From JAXGPP01 sp964436865 (GTDB taxonomy: Bacteria > Planctomycetota > Planctomycetia > Pirellulales > Thermoguttaceae): a DNA stretch of 58,386 nucleotides. How positions within the stretch are numbered: position 1 is the first letter of the stretch; the number at the start of each line of letters is the position of its first letter. Position numbers and translations under genes: made by a program. The DNA is taken from assembly GCA_964436865.1 (NCBI GenBank), contig CAYTFK010000008.1, positions 1-58,386 of the forward strand. Direction: 5' to 3'. The notes beneath the pieces are model-generated. The model was not told where the DNA came from, did no database searches, and was given only the letters and a program-made list of their open reading frames with translations. Shown piece by piece: positions 32,575 to 42,100 of this stretch.

Positions 32575-34131
32575 TCAGAGTGTGGCGGATTCCGCCAAAC
32601 GGCCAGACAGGCTGAACGAGGCGACGCAATCCCCCTCCTCGAAGACCTGGAGATGGTCGTCACCGCTGTCGATAGCCGTTTTCAGAGCCGCGTGGGCCAG
32701 TTCCATCACCCGCAGGCTCTCGGCATCGGCCGCCACTTCGGTGCCGCCAAGAGTGACGGTAAAGCGAAGGCAGTCACCAGAGACAGGAAACGCACATCGG
32801 GCCACGAACTCGCGGACCTGCTCGGCGATCGGCTTGGCATCCGCGAGCGGCGTGGCCGGCAGAAGCATTCCGAAGGTGGAATCGTCGATTTGCCCAATGA
32901 TGCCACGATTGGCAACCGCGGCACGCAGGAATCGCAGCGTGACGCGCCTGAGGAGCCCGCCAATGCGACCTCCGAAGGCGCTGGTGATCTCGTCATAGCG
33001 GTCGATCCGTGCCAAAACGATGCAGAACGGCTGGGCGGCATGACGGCACTCAGCCCGAAGTCGAGACATCTCCACGACAAACTCAGCGCGGGAGCATGCC
33101 TGAGATTCCTGCGAGCTGTCTCCCGCTGGAGATGCACTCTTCTGGCTGGCGAGTCCCTCTCCAGCGAGCGGATCGAGTACTGAAGTCCGCCCGGCCCAGC
33201 GATGACCATTGGGCTGCTCTGCGGGTTGTTTTTCCGCGGCCGACAGGTCCGGCTCCTTTTCTGCCGAAGACCGGACGCGCTCCCCGTCGTGCCAGAACGT
33301 GCGATTACGGCCCGCCGTTTTCGCGGCATGCAAGGCAGCATCGGCGCGCTGAATCAAGGCGTCGAGATTGGTGTCGGTCGCCAATTGTGAGACGCCAACA
33401 CTCACCGTCACGCCTATCGAGCCGTCCTCTTGGGGAAATCGAGTGGCCTCGATCGATCGTCGCAGGCGTTCCGCAGCCAATACGGCGCCGCTTGAAGGAG
33501 TACCGGGCAGGATGATCGCCAACTCGTCTTCGTCGTAGCGGGCCACAAGGTCCATTCCGCGGACCTGCTGGCGGAGCGCAGCCGCGACTCCGCGGAGCAC
33601 CCGATCGCCAACGACACACCCATAGCGGTCGTTGAGCGCGCGGAAATTGTCGAGATCCACCAGCAGCAGGGAGAGGATTCGGCCCTGGCAGCGGAATTCC
33701 GCAAATCGCCGCGTCATCTCCTCGTCCAGCGCGCGGCGGTTCGCCAGCCCCGTCATGGCGTCGACCATGGCGTCGGCCGCGCGAGCCTCCAGCAAACGCG
33801 ACTGCTCGTGGAGTTTGTTCTGCGTGTGCCTCAACTGCTCCTTCAAATCGCGGTTCGATTCGAGGAGCCGTGTCACGGCCACAACCACCGTTTCGGAATC
33901 GGCGGCGGCAGGCAGTTCGGCGCCAATCTGCTCAATGTTGACGCTGTGCTGGTGCACCCGGTCGACAACGTCGCCAGCCAGTTCGTGGAGGCGAGTGGTC
34001 ACCTCGCGGTTGAATTGTCGCTCACGGCAGTTGCGATATCGCTCGCGGCGGGCCTCGCCACCCCGCAGATACCAGCCGCAGGCAAAACCGATGCCGATCG
34101 TCGTAACGGCAAAGACGAAGTCGACGAACAT
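32575..34131 (-). CDS. Tandem degenerate GGDEF-domain membrane protein
   Basis: 518 residues: an N-terminal transmembrane helix (FVFAVTTIGIGFACGWYL), a coiled-coil (about 20-120) and GGDEF domain 1 (about 123-285). In domain 1 the signature reads DEDEL (200-204, in ARYDEDELAIILPGT) where GG(D/E)EF is expected. VDLDNF is kept, and so is RGMD (191-194), five residues upstream, an inhibitory-site (RxxD) match. A low-complexity linker follows, then a second, still more degenerate GGDEF-like domain (about 355-505; IGQIDDSTFGMLL). Diguanylate cyclase activity is therefore doubtful; a c-di-GMP-sensing role is possible. The start at 34131 is chosen because it precedes the helix directly. Confidence 0.82.
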   Translation of the reverse strand: MFVDFVFAVTTIGIGFACGWYLRGGEARRERYRNCRERQFNREVTTRLHELAGDVVDRVHQHSVNIEQIGAELPAAADSETVVVAVTRLLESNRDLKEQLRHTQNKLHEQSRLLEARAADAMVDAMTGLANRRALDEEMTRRFAEFRCQGRILSLLLVDLDNFRALNDRYGCVVGDRVLRGVAAALRQQVRGMDLVARYDEDELAIILPGTPSSGAVLAAERLRRSIEATRFPQEDGSIGVTVSVGVSQLATDTNLDALIQRADAALHAAKTAGRNRTFWHDGERVRSSAEKEPDLSAAEKQPAEQPNGHRWAGRTSVLDPLAGEGLASQKSASPAGDSSQESQACSRAEFVVEMSRLRAECRHAAQPFCIVLARIDRYDEITSAFGGRIGGLLRRVTLRFLRAAVANRGIIGQIDDSTFGMLLPATPLADAKPIAEQVREFVARCAFPVSGDCLRFTVTLGGTEVAADAESLRVMELAHAALKTAIDSGDDHLQVFEEGDCVASFSLSGRLAESATL

Positions 34132-34339
34132 AGATCTACCGTCGGAGCACGAGTTGATTCCCATCCCGAGCCGGACCAGCCCCCTCCTTCACACGCCATG
34201 AGCCGCTCGACGTGGAATGGCATCTGGCACCGGCTTGTTCAACTCTAGCTTGCGATCCACTGCAGACGGGCATTTCTCCGTCAGCGTGAAACATACCCCC
34301 CCATATGGGCATAAGCCTCTGCCGTCGGGCGCCGTAAAT

Positions 34340-35641
34340 TCAACGCGGACAATCGACTGGAGGTTGTATGGCGGTACGGGGACTTGGCGACGATTCGAGC
34401 GGCAAATAAGCCAAGACCCTCCCAGCAGCGGGAGTCGCCGGGACGTACGCCCCGCCAAACGGATCGAGGGCGACGAGCAGCGAGGCCACCGTTCGAGGCC
34501 GGGAATCGGGTTGGACGAGGATCGCTCCATACTCGTTAAACAGAAGCGTGCCCGGAGGCGCGGCGGGGCAAAGTCCCCGAAGCGTCAGTTGGCTTCCAGC
34601 GATGGCGAAGCCAAAGTCGAGGTGGGTGTAATGCACGCGTTCGGGCGGCAGATGCGCCTGCCCGGCCTCGATGGCCATGTACTTTGCGCAGGCATCGATC
34701 AAGGATCGGCCAATCACGCCTGACTCGGCCACCAATCGCCCCGTGGCGTTCTCCAGTCGGCCGCGTCCAAACTCGGCGCGATTGATGACACACGTCGCTC
34801 GCCCCGACAGCAGGTGCGGGAACCGGCCGCTCATGAGGCGGTCCAATTCGAACTCCGAGAGACGCCCTTCGAGGTGCCCGTAACAGCCGCCGGAGTCGTG
34901 GCGGCAGGCAAGCGACCCCTGGAACTGGGCCGAAGGCCCGAGAACCTCAAGCTCGCGAAAACCGAGCGACAACAGGGAACAGGGCAGGGGGGCGCTGCCG
35001 GTAGTGAGTTCCATCTCTTGCCTGGCAACGCCCTCGGCGCGATGGCAAGTGATGCGGACGCCCGCCGGATTCTCAACCGGGCGGTCAGCCAGTTGGAAGA
35101 CGAACAGAGCCTGGGTCTTGTCTTGGGTCCCCTGCAACTGCACCCAAGGTTGACTCAGATTCGGCAGATCCGGGATGCCGGTCAACAGCATCTCATCCGC
35201 CAGCAGTTCAACGCCCCCTTCGAGGCCATCCACCCGGCGTCCCAGAAGCCGACCGGCCAGTTGCTTGATTGTCTCGAATCGGGCGAGGTCGATTTGGGGT
35301 TGCGTGAACCGCACTACGATTGATGCGGCGTCACCGGCGGCATTCTCGCCGGAGCCCGACGTCATCTCCATCAGCGGGCAGCGAAAGAAGACGCGGCTGG
35401 TTTCCGGATCGGAGAACGCCACGCCCGTGTAGCGAAGCACCCCCGGTCGAACGTATTCGACATTGCCGACAGCCGCCGTAACGCCCAAAAGACTGCCGAT
35501 GCGCTCGGCCTCACGCCGCGCGCAATCGGGCGAATGCCGCCAAAGACCGAAGGCAACTACAGCGAGAGTCGGCAGCAGGCCGACGGCGACAAACGCCGTC
35601 ACGCCGATCCGCCGTCGCGTACTGTCGTGAAGCTGCAACAT
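34340..35641 (-). CDS. AsmA-like/hypothetical envelope protein
   Basis: 433 residues with an N-terminal membrane anchor (VTAFVAVGLLPTLAVVAFG) followed by a beta-rich extracytoplasmic part. Segments such as VGNVEYVRPGVLRYTGVAFS and GLEGGVELLADEMLL, and LMSGRFPHLLSGRATCVIN near the middle, resemble the periplasmic repeat style of the AsmA-like protein at 9186-12407, but no domain is recognised with certainty. It lies immediately behind aroC on the same strand (60-base gap) and may be transcribed with it. Confidence 0.7.
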   Translation of the reverse strand: MLQLHDSTRRRIGVTAFVAVGLLPTLAVVAFGLWRHSPDCARREAERIGSLLGVTAAVGNVEYVRPGVLRYTGVAFSDPETSRVFFRCPLMEMTSGSGENAAGDAASIVVRFTQPQIDLARFETIKQLAGRLLGRRVDGLEGGVELLADEMLLTGIPDLPNLSQPWVQLQGTQDKTQALFVFQLADRPVENPAGVRITCHRAEGVARQEMELTTGSAPLPCSLLSLGFRELEVLGPSAQFQGSLACRHDSGGCYGHLEGRLSEFELDRLMSGRFPHLLSGRATCVINRAEFGRGRLENATGRLVAESGVIGRSLIDACAKYMAIEAGQAHLPPERVHYTHLDFGFAIAGSQLTLRGLCPAAPPGTLLFNEYGAILVQPDSRPRTVASLLVALDPFGGAYVPATPAAGRVLAYLPLESSPSPRTAIQPPVDCPR

Positions 35642-35701
35642 CCGTGTTGAGCGAGGTTAGTTGGAAGTAAGGAAGCAATGCGGCAGGATAATGCCGCTCG
35701 A

Positions 35702-36841
35702 TCACCTGTTGCGGGCCAGGTCCTGGAACACGGTCCAGCGGGCTTTCATTTCCTCCAGGCTGTCGCCGCCGAACTTGTCGACCAGAGCGCGGGCAATTTC
35801 AAATGCGACCACATTTTCGATAATCACGCTGGCTGCAGAAACCGCGCATACGTCGCTGCGCTCGTAAGAGGCCTGTTCGGGCTGCTTCGAATGGAGATTG
35901 ATCGAGTCCAGGGGCTTGGCAAGCGTGCTGATGGGCTTCATGGCCGCACGGACCACAATCGGCTGCGAGTTGGTCATGCCGGCCTCCAACCCACCGGCAT
36001 TGTTCGTTGGCCGCCCATAGCCGAGCGTGACAGAACCAGCCTGGGACGGATCGTAGCGAATCGGATCGTGGACCTCGGAACCGCGCCGCCGCGCCGCCTC
36101 AAACCCCAAACCGATTTCGACTCCTTTGATCGCCTGCACCGACATCACCGCTTGCGCCAGCCGGCCGTCGAGCTTCTGATCCCACTGCGCGTGCGACCCG
36201 AGCCCGAAAGGAACGTTCTCGACGCGGACTTCGACCACTCCGCCCAGAGTGTCGCCTTCCTTCTGGCACCGATCGATGAGCGTCTTAATGGCCGGATCGG
36301 CGTCCGGATCGAGTGTGTAGAGTTCGCTGGCATCGCGGCGTACCCGCTGGTCGTCTAGCGCGCCCCCAAGAGGCGCAACAACGATGGGGCCGACCTGCAC
36401 CACGTAGCCAAATACGATGATGCCGAATGCCGACAGGAGCTGGCCCGCCAGCGCTCCGGCGGCAACGCGGGCTGCAGTCTCGCGCGCGCTGGCACGCTCG
36501 AGGATCCCGCGGACCGATCCGAGGTACTTGATCGCTCCGCTCAAGTCGCCATGGCCGGGACGCGGGCGTTCCAACTCCTCCATCCGCTCGAGCTTGTAGT
36601 CTTTATTGACGACCCATAGGGCGATCGGGCTGCCCAGCGTCTGGCCATGCCAGGTGCCGCTGAGAATCTCGACCCGGTCGGTCTCGATCCGCTGCCGGCC
36701 GCCACGCCCATAGCCGCCTTGCCGGCGGCGAAGCTCGGCATCGATCCGGTCGGTATCGATGGCGACCCCCGCCGGAAAACCGTCCACGAGAGCGAGCAGT
36801 CCCTTGCCGTGAGATTCTCCGGCGGTCCAGTAGCGTAGCAT
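35702..36841 (-). CDS. aroC: Chorismate synthase
   Basis: Last step of the shikimate pathway (EPSP to chorismate), FMN-dependent. 379 residues: MLRYWTAGESHGKGLLALVD at the start, RRRQGGYGRGGRQRIETDRV, SGTWHGQTLGSPIAL, the family block RASARETAARVAAGALA, and GVEIGLGFEAARRRGSEVHD near the end. Length and motifs are complete. It has the three usual signatures and a normal ATG start. Confidence 0.97.
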   Translation of the reverse strand: MLRYWTAGESHGKGLLALVDGFPAGVAIDTDRIDAELRRRQGGYGRGGRQRIETDRVEILSGTWHGQTLGSPIALWVVNKDYKLERMEELERPRPGHGDLSGAIKYLGSVRGILERASARETAARVAAGALAGQLLSAFGIIVFGYVVQVGPIVVAPLGGALDDQRVRRDASELYTLDPDADPAIKTLIDRCQKEGDTLGGVVEVRVENVPFGLGSHAQWDQKLDGRLAQAVMSVQAIKGVEIGLGFEAARRRGSEVHDPIRYDPSQAGSVTLGYGRPTNNAGGLEAGMTNSQPIVVRAAMKPISTLAKPLDSINLHSKQPEQASYERSDVCAVSAASVIIENVVAFEIARALVDKFGGDSLEEMKARWTVFQDLARNR

Positions 36842-37052
36842 AAGCAGGCGGTTCTTCTTGGAGCGGGCAGGCGAAGTCGGAGTCGAGCGGCGGGCAATTC
36901 TACCGCGGCATTTCCGGTGCGAACAGGCCGTTTCGACTCCCCGCGACCAACCGGCGGCCGATCGCGTTGACGTCCGAGCAGGGGGTATTTAGGATTGACG
37001 TAGACGGCTTGGATACAGGTTTGAGTCGCGATTCCAGCCCAAGGCAGAGCCC

Positions 37053-38204
37053 ATGTTGTACACGCGTCGAGAATGGATCGGATTGGAGCTTGTTTCGCGG
37101 GTCAGCCGTAGCGCTGCGCAGTGGTTTGCGGCTGGCCTCGTTCTGGCCGCGACGCTGGCCATGGCCCAGCAGCAGCCCCAACCCCCCGCGCCCCCGGGAA
37201 CCGCCCCACCGGCAGCCGGAGCCGCCCAGCCGGCACAGGCCCCGCCTGCGAAGGCCCCGTCGGCACCACCCCCGAAGCCGAGTTCGCCTCCACCTCCCAA
37301 AGCGCCGCCGCCGACCGCCCAGACGCCGCCGCAGGCGACCCAGACGCCGGCGACCAAGGAAAAGCTGCCACCGTCGGTGCAGTTGGGAGGCGGGGAACTG
37401 CTCACGCCAGATGGTGTGCAACTGGTGGCGACTTTCTATCCGGCGTCGGAAACCAAGGGAAAGGATGCAGTGCCGGTAATTCTGCTGCACACCCGGAAAG
37501 GAAGCCGCGCCGACTTCGACACGCTAGCCCCCATGCTGCAGCGAGAGGGCTGCGCCGTTCTGGTTCCAGACCTGCGCGGACACGGCGACAGCACGAGGGT
37601 GATCGGCAGCACGCGGACACTCCTCGACGCCAACCGGCTTTCGCCCGACCAGTTCGGCCGCATGGTCCGCTTCGACATGGAAACGCTCAAATCGTTTCTG
37701 ATGAAGCAGAACAATGAAGAGAAACTCAACATCGAGAAACTGACGATTGTCGGCGCCGAAATGGGAGCCGCGGTGGCCCTGGAGTGGGCGCGGATGGATT
37801 GGAGTTGGCCAGTGCTGGGCGGCGGGAGAAAACAGGGCCAGGACGTCAAGGCACTGGCACTCATCTCCCCCGACTGGGCGGTACCGGGTCTAAGTATTCA
37901 GAAAGCCTTGGATCATCAGGCGATTCGCAGCGGACTCTCGGTGCTGATCATGGCGGGTGGCGAAGACTCAAAGGCGGCTGCCGATGCCAAACGGTTGCAC
38001 AAGCTGCTGGAAGCGGCGCGTCCGAAGACCTCAGAGGCTCAACAGAACCTCTTTTTCGGACTTGCACCAACCAAGCTGCAAGGGACAAAGCTCCTTGGGG
38101 TTCGCGAGCTGAAGATCGGAAAAATGACTCCGGAGCAAGTGATCGGGGCGTTCATCCAGCTCCGCGTGGCCGGCCAACCGTACCAGTGGCAAAGACGGAA
38201 CTGA
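37053..38204 (+). CDS. Alpha/beta-hydrolase-fold protein lacking the nucleophile Ser
   Basis: 383 residues: a signal peptide or anchor (WFAAGLVLAATLAMA), then a Pro/Ala-rich linker (about residues 39-105), then an alpha/beta-hydrolase domain with VPVILLHTRKGSRADFDTLA and CAVLVPDLRGHGDSTRV, the standard oxyanion and strand-4 region. At the nucleophile elbow the sequence is VGAEMGA (Glu236) where GxSxG is expected, so classical hydrolase activity should be absent. A late acidic residue (MAGGEDS) remains. It may be an exported pseudo-enzyme that binds a ligand, or use a different mechanism. Confidence 0.78.
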   Translation: MLYTRREWIGLELVSRVSRSAAQWFAAGLVLAATLAMAQQQPQPPAPPGTAPPAAGAAQPAQAPPAKAPSAPPPKPSSPPPPKAPPPTAQTPPQATQTPATKEKLPPSVQLGGGELLTPDGVQLVATFYPASETKGKDAVPVILLHTRKGSRADFDTLAPMLQREGCAVLVPDLRGHGDSTRVIGSTRTLLDANRLSPDQFGRMVRFDMETLKSFLMKQNNEEKLNIEKLTIVGAEMGAAVALEWARMDWSWPVLGGGRKQGQDVKALALISPDWAVPGLSIQKALDHQAIRSGLSVLIMAGGEDSKAAADAKRLHKLLEAARPKTSEAQQNLFFGLAPTKLQGTKLLGVRELKIGKMTPEQVIGAFIQLRVAGQPYQWQRRN

Positions 38205-38314
38205 GCCTGCGATCTGGCGGAAGAACCGCAACCGCGGCCAGACTCTCCAGTGAAATCGCAAAGAAAGTTGCTGGTCGGGCTGGCGGCAGCGAGAGTCGCC
38301 GCCGAGCCGCTCAT

Positions 38315-38842
38315 TCAATGGTCAGGCTGGAGAGGAATCCTCAGCTCCGCACCAATGGGGAGCTCTGCGGGGCTTGGCAACTGACTGCGATTCGCCTCGT
38401 AGATCTCGAGATACCGATCGGCGTTGCCCAAGTACTGGGCGGCCAGCGCCGTCAGCGTGTCGCCATCAACGATTACGTGAATCCGCTCCGCGCGCGACAA
38501 TTCGGTGGCGTCGAGCCCCAGTGAGCCACCCCAGCGGGCGCCGGTGATCGGGTCTTCAGGATAGGCCTTCGACAGCGGCGGAGGCGGGGCGCCGGAATCC
38601 AAAGGAGGAATCGCGGGCCAAGTTGCAGCAGTCCCGAAGGGGGAAGCAGAGATGCGAGGCGGCGATTCGGATTCGGTGGGGGCGAGCACCTCCGGCGAAG
38701 GCTGACCGCGAAGCCGCAACGGGTTCGATCCCGCCTCGGCCATCGGCTCACTCACCGGGGCAGGAAGCCGGAACAACGACGCCAGACTGGCACCTGAGAG
38801 CAACACGCCCACTGCCAAGGCGAGTTTCACGCCCCGATCCAT
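38315..38842 (-). CDS. LysM-domain membrane-anchored protein
   Basis: 175 residues from the ATG at 38842 (the frame is open to 39166, upstream codons not protein-like). An N-terminal hydrophobic segment (LALAVGVLLSGASLASLF) precedes a Pro/Ser-rich linker and a C-terminal LysM-type domain (IHVIVDGDTLTALAAQYLG, then ADRYLEIYEANRSQL and LPIGAELRIPL). It would sit on the outer side of the cytoplasmic membrane with the LysM module binding peptidoglycan or a related glycan. Confidence 0.82.
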   Translation of the reverse strand: MDRGVKLALAVGVLLSGASLASLFRLPAPVSEPMAEAGSNPLRLRGQPSPEVLAPTESESPPRISASPFGTAATWPAIPPLDSGAPPPPLSKAYPEDPITGARWGGSLGLDATELSRAERIHVIVDGDTLTALAAQYLGNADRYLEIYEANRSQLPSPAELPIGAELRIPLQPDH

Positions 38843-39193
38843 TTGCTCATTATCCCGAAAAAGAAGGGTAATCTTGAGCCGCGTGGATCCCTCCCCGGTC
38901 CTCAAATAGTCGACACGAAGGCGCTTCGTCTCGCCTCGTAGAGAGATCGACTTCCGCCGTGCCTCGACTATCGCCAAACCGTCCCGTTTTGTCGACATTG
39001 GCCGGATCGGCGACCGGTCGTGGCGAATGCGACGGATGTGACGAATCGGAGAACTCTCCGACTTGCCGGACATCCGGGCGGAATCCCGGTTCCCCTGAAA
39101 CGGGCTCGCAGTCAGATCGCCAACGACCGAGGGGCGGCAAACCGGGCTGCCGCCCCGCGGTGGCATAACGGGCGTCGGACTCCGCAGGAGCGG

Positions 39194-42100
39194 TTACACC
39201 TTGGCTCTCTCAGCCGGCTTGGTCGACTGGGCGGGAGCCCCGGGGTTTCCGAGCCAAACCAGCACCGGCCCGGCCATGAACACCGTGCTGTAGGAGCCGG
39301 CAATCACGCCGACGACCATGGCGAACGAAAAGGCGTGGATCGTCGGCCCGCCGCCGACGTAGAGCACGACGACCACAATGAAGCATGTCAACGCGGTGAG
39401 GATCGTCCGGCTGAGCGTCTGATTCACGGCCAGGTTGATCGTGGCCTCGGTGAGCCGCGGCGACTTGCCTTTGATCTCGCGAATGCGGTCGAAGATCACG
39501 ATGGTATCGTTGAGCGAGTAGCCGATGATCGTCAAGAACGCGGCCAGCGAGGAGAGGCCAATCTTGAACGGATCCATCAGCAATACGTTGCTGAAGAACG
39601 CCCCAATCACGGGGAGATCGACAAGATACTTGCTCAGCGCCAGCAGCCCAAGCGTGACGAGCACGTCGTGCACGAGCGCCACGGCGGCGGCCAGGCCGTA
39701 CATCACTTTCTGGAAACGCACCCAAAGATAGGCAATGATCGCCACGAGGCTGGCGAGGATCGCCGCCGCGGCATCGCGACGGGTGCTCGCAGCCACCGCG
39801 CCGCCGATGGTGTTGGCCGCGGGGAAATACACCTTTTCGTTCGTCTCACGTTTCAGTGCGTCGAGAAGCTTCTGCGCTTCGTCGGCAGGAGCATGCAACG
39901 TGACGGTCCACTCCCTCAGCCCACGATCCTCATCCGGCTGATAGTCTTCACTCGTCAAGTCAAACGTAGTCGCCTGCGAGACTACGTCGCCGCGGTTGAT
40001 GATCTGGTGGATCATGTCGGCGACCGTCTCGTATCGATGCTCGCGCTCGAAGCTCAACTTGGCCGTAGTCATGGGGCCCGTCGGGGAAGTCGGAGCTTCC
40101 GCAGCGGGTTCGCCTTGGGGTTGCGACGGCGCCGCGGCATCGCCGCTCGGCTGATCCGGCGGACTGGCAGGCGGTTCGGCCGTGGGAGCTGCGGCAGGTG
40201 TCTCAGCAGCCGGCTGCTCGGCCGGCATTTCAGACGCCTGGACTGGCGCCTCTTGCGCCGGAGCAGCCTCGGGGGCAGATTCAGCGGCCGGCGGGGACTG
40301 CTCCGCCGCCATCGGTTCGGCCGCCGGGGCAGACTCGTCAACCGCGGGCTGTTCCGCGGCCGGGGCCGCCTGATCGGCTGCGGGTTGCTCGGCTGCCATC
40401 TCCGCCGGCTGTGCGGCGGTCTCGGACGGGACGGGTTCCCGGGCCTGCGTTTCGGGCGTTTCCGATTCGGTGGCAGGCGCGGCCGCGCTCGCCGGAGCAG
40501 CTTCATCCGCCGCAGTCGGTTCGGGGGCCGTCCCTTCGACCATCTGACCGGACTCGGACGCCGACCCACTCGACGTTTCTTCGGCAGGCGGTTCGGCGGT
40601 CGTCACCGCCTGGCTCATCCAAAGCGCGCCGGTATTGGTCGAAGCCAAGAGGTTGTCAGGGGGAAGATCGCTGCGCCGGCCCTCCTGGTTGGCTGGTGGC
40701 GCGTCGCTCGGCGGGCTCGTCGCCTCCTCGCCGGGCTGCGAGTCAACCACCGAGACGTCGACCTTATAACGGACCAGTTCATCGCCAAACGTCTCGGCGA
40801 TCTTCTCCTGAACCTGCTGGAGATAAGCCTCGGCGTCTATGTTCGGCAGGATCGAGGTGTTGATCACGAAGTGCCGGTTCGGCCCGTCGGTCCGCGAGTG
40901 CAGGCCATACACCACGAGATCGGGCAAATCGGCAAGCTGCGACCGGATGACAGAAATGTCCTTCGGCTGGCGGAAATAGGCTTCCACCGATACGCCGCCG
41001 GTGAAATCGATGTCGAGCAGGCCTTGTCCGCGAGTGAACACCGCTGCCAGTCCGATCACGATCAGAATCAGCGAAGCCGTGATCGCCGGCCAGCGCATGC
41101 TGAGGAAATCGATATTGGTCTTCGAGAGCATCTTGAGCATCTTGAGCTGGGTGATTACTTTCCGCCGCTCTGCGATGTCGAAGATCGTCCGCGCCATATA
41201 GATCGCGGTATACATGCTGATCGCCAGACCAAGGAACAGGGTCACGGCGAAGCCGCGGATCTGATCGGTCCCGATGACATAGAGAATCACCGCGGTCATG
41301 ATCGTGGTGATGTTCGAATCGAAAATCGCGCTCCACGCGCGGACGAAACCATTGCGGATCGCCATCCGCAGCGTGGCATTGCGTTCCAATTCTTCGCGCA
41401 TGCGCTCGTAGATGAGCACGTTCGCATCGACCGCCATGCCGATCGTCAGCACCAGGCCCGCCAGACCAGGGAGCGTGAGCGGCGCCTTGATGACGATCAT
41501 CATCGCCAGGGTGAGCGCGATGTTAAGCGCCAAGGCCACACAGGCGACGATCCCGGAAAAGCGGTAGTAGACCAGCATGAAGATCACCACCAGCACCATC
41601 GAGGCGATCACCGAGATGGTGCCGCTGCGAATCGTGTCGGCGCCCAGCGTGGGGCCGGTATAGAGCTGGCTGATCGGTTCCTGGCTCAAGGCCGCCGGAA
41701 GCTTTCCGGCGTTGAGCACTTCGACCAGTTCGTCGATCTCCGCCTGGGTGAAATCGCCGGTGATCTGGCCGCGGTCGCGAATCGTGCTCTGAATGCCCGG
41801 CGCCGAATGGAGATAGCCGTCGAGAATAATGCCCAGCTTGCGGCTGAAATCCTGCACCTTGTCGGGCAGGTTCTCCGCGGTGAGCGAGCCGAACTTGTGG
41901 GCCCCCTCGTCGTCAAAGCTGAAATCCACGGCCAACCGTCCCTGCGCGTCATTGCCCTTCCGCGCCGACGTCAGGTACTGGCCGGTCACGTTCCAGGGAT
42001 CGCTCACCACGAAGATCTCAAGGAACTCTTCGTTGCCGCGCTTGCCCGGCCGGGTGGCGATCTCGCTATAGGGAAAACTGCTCTCTTTCCCCTTCGCCAC

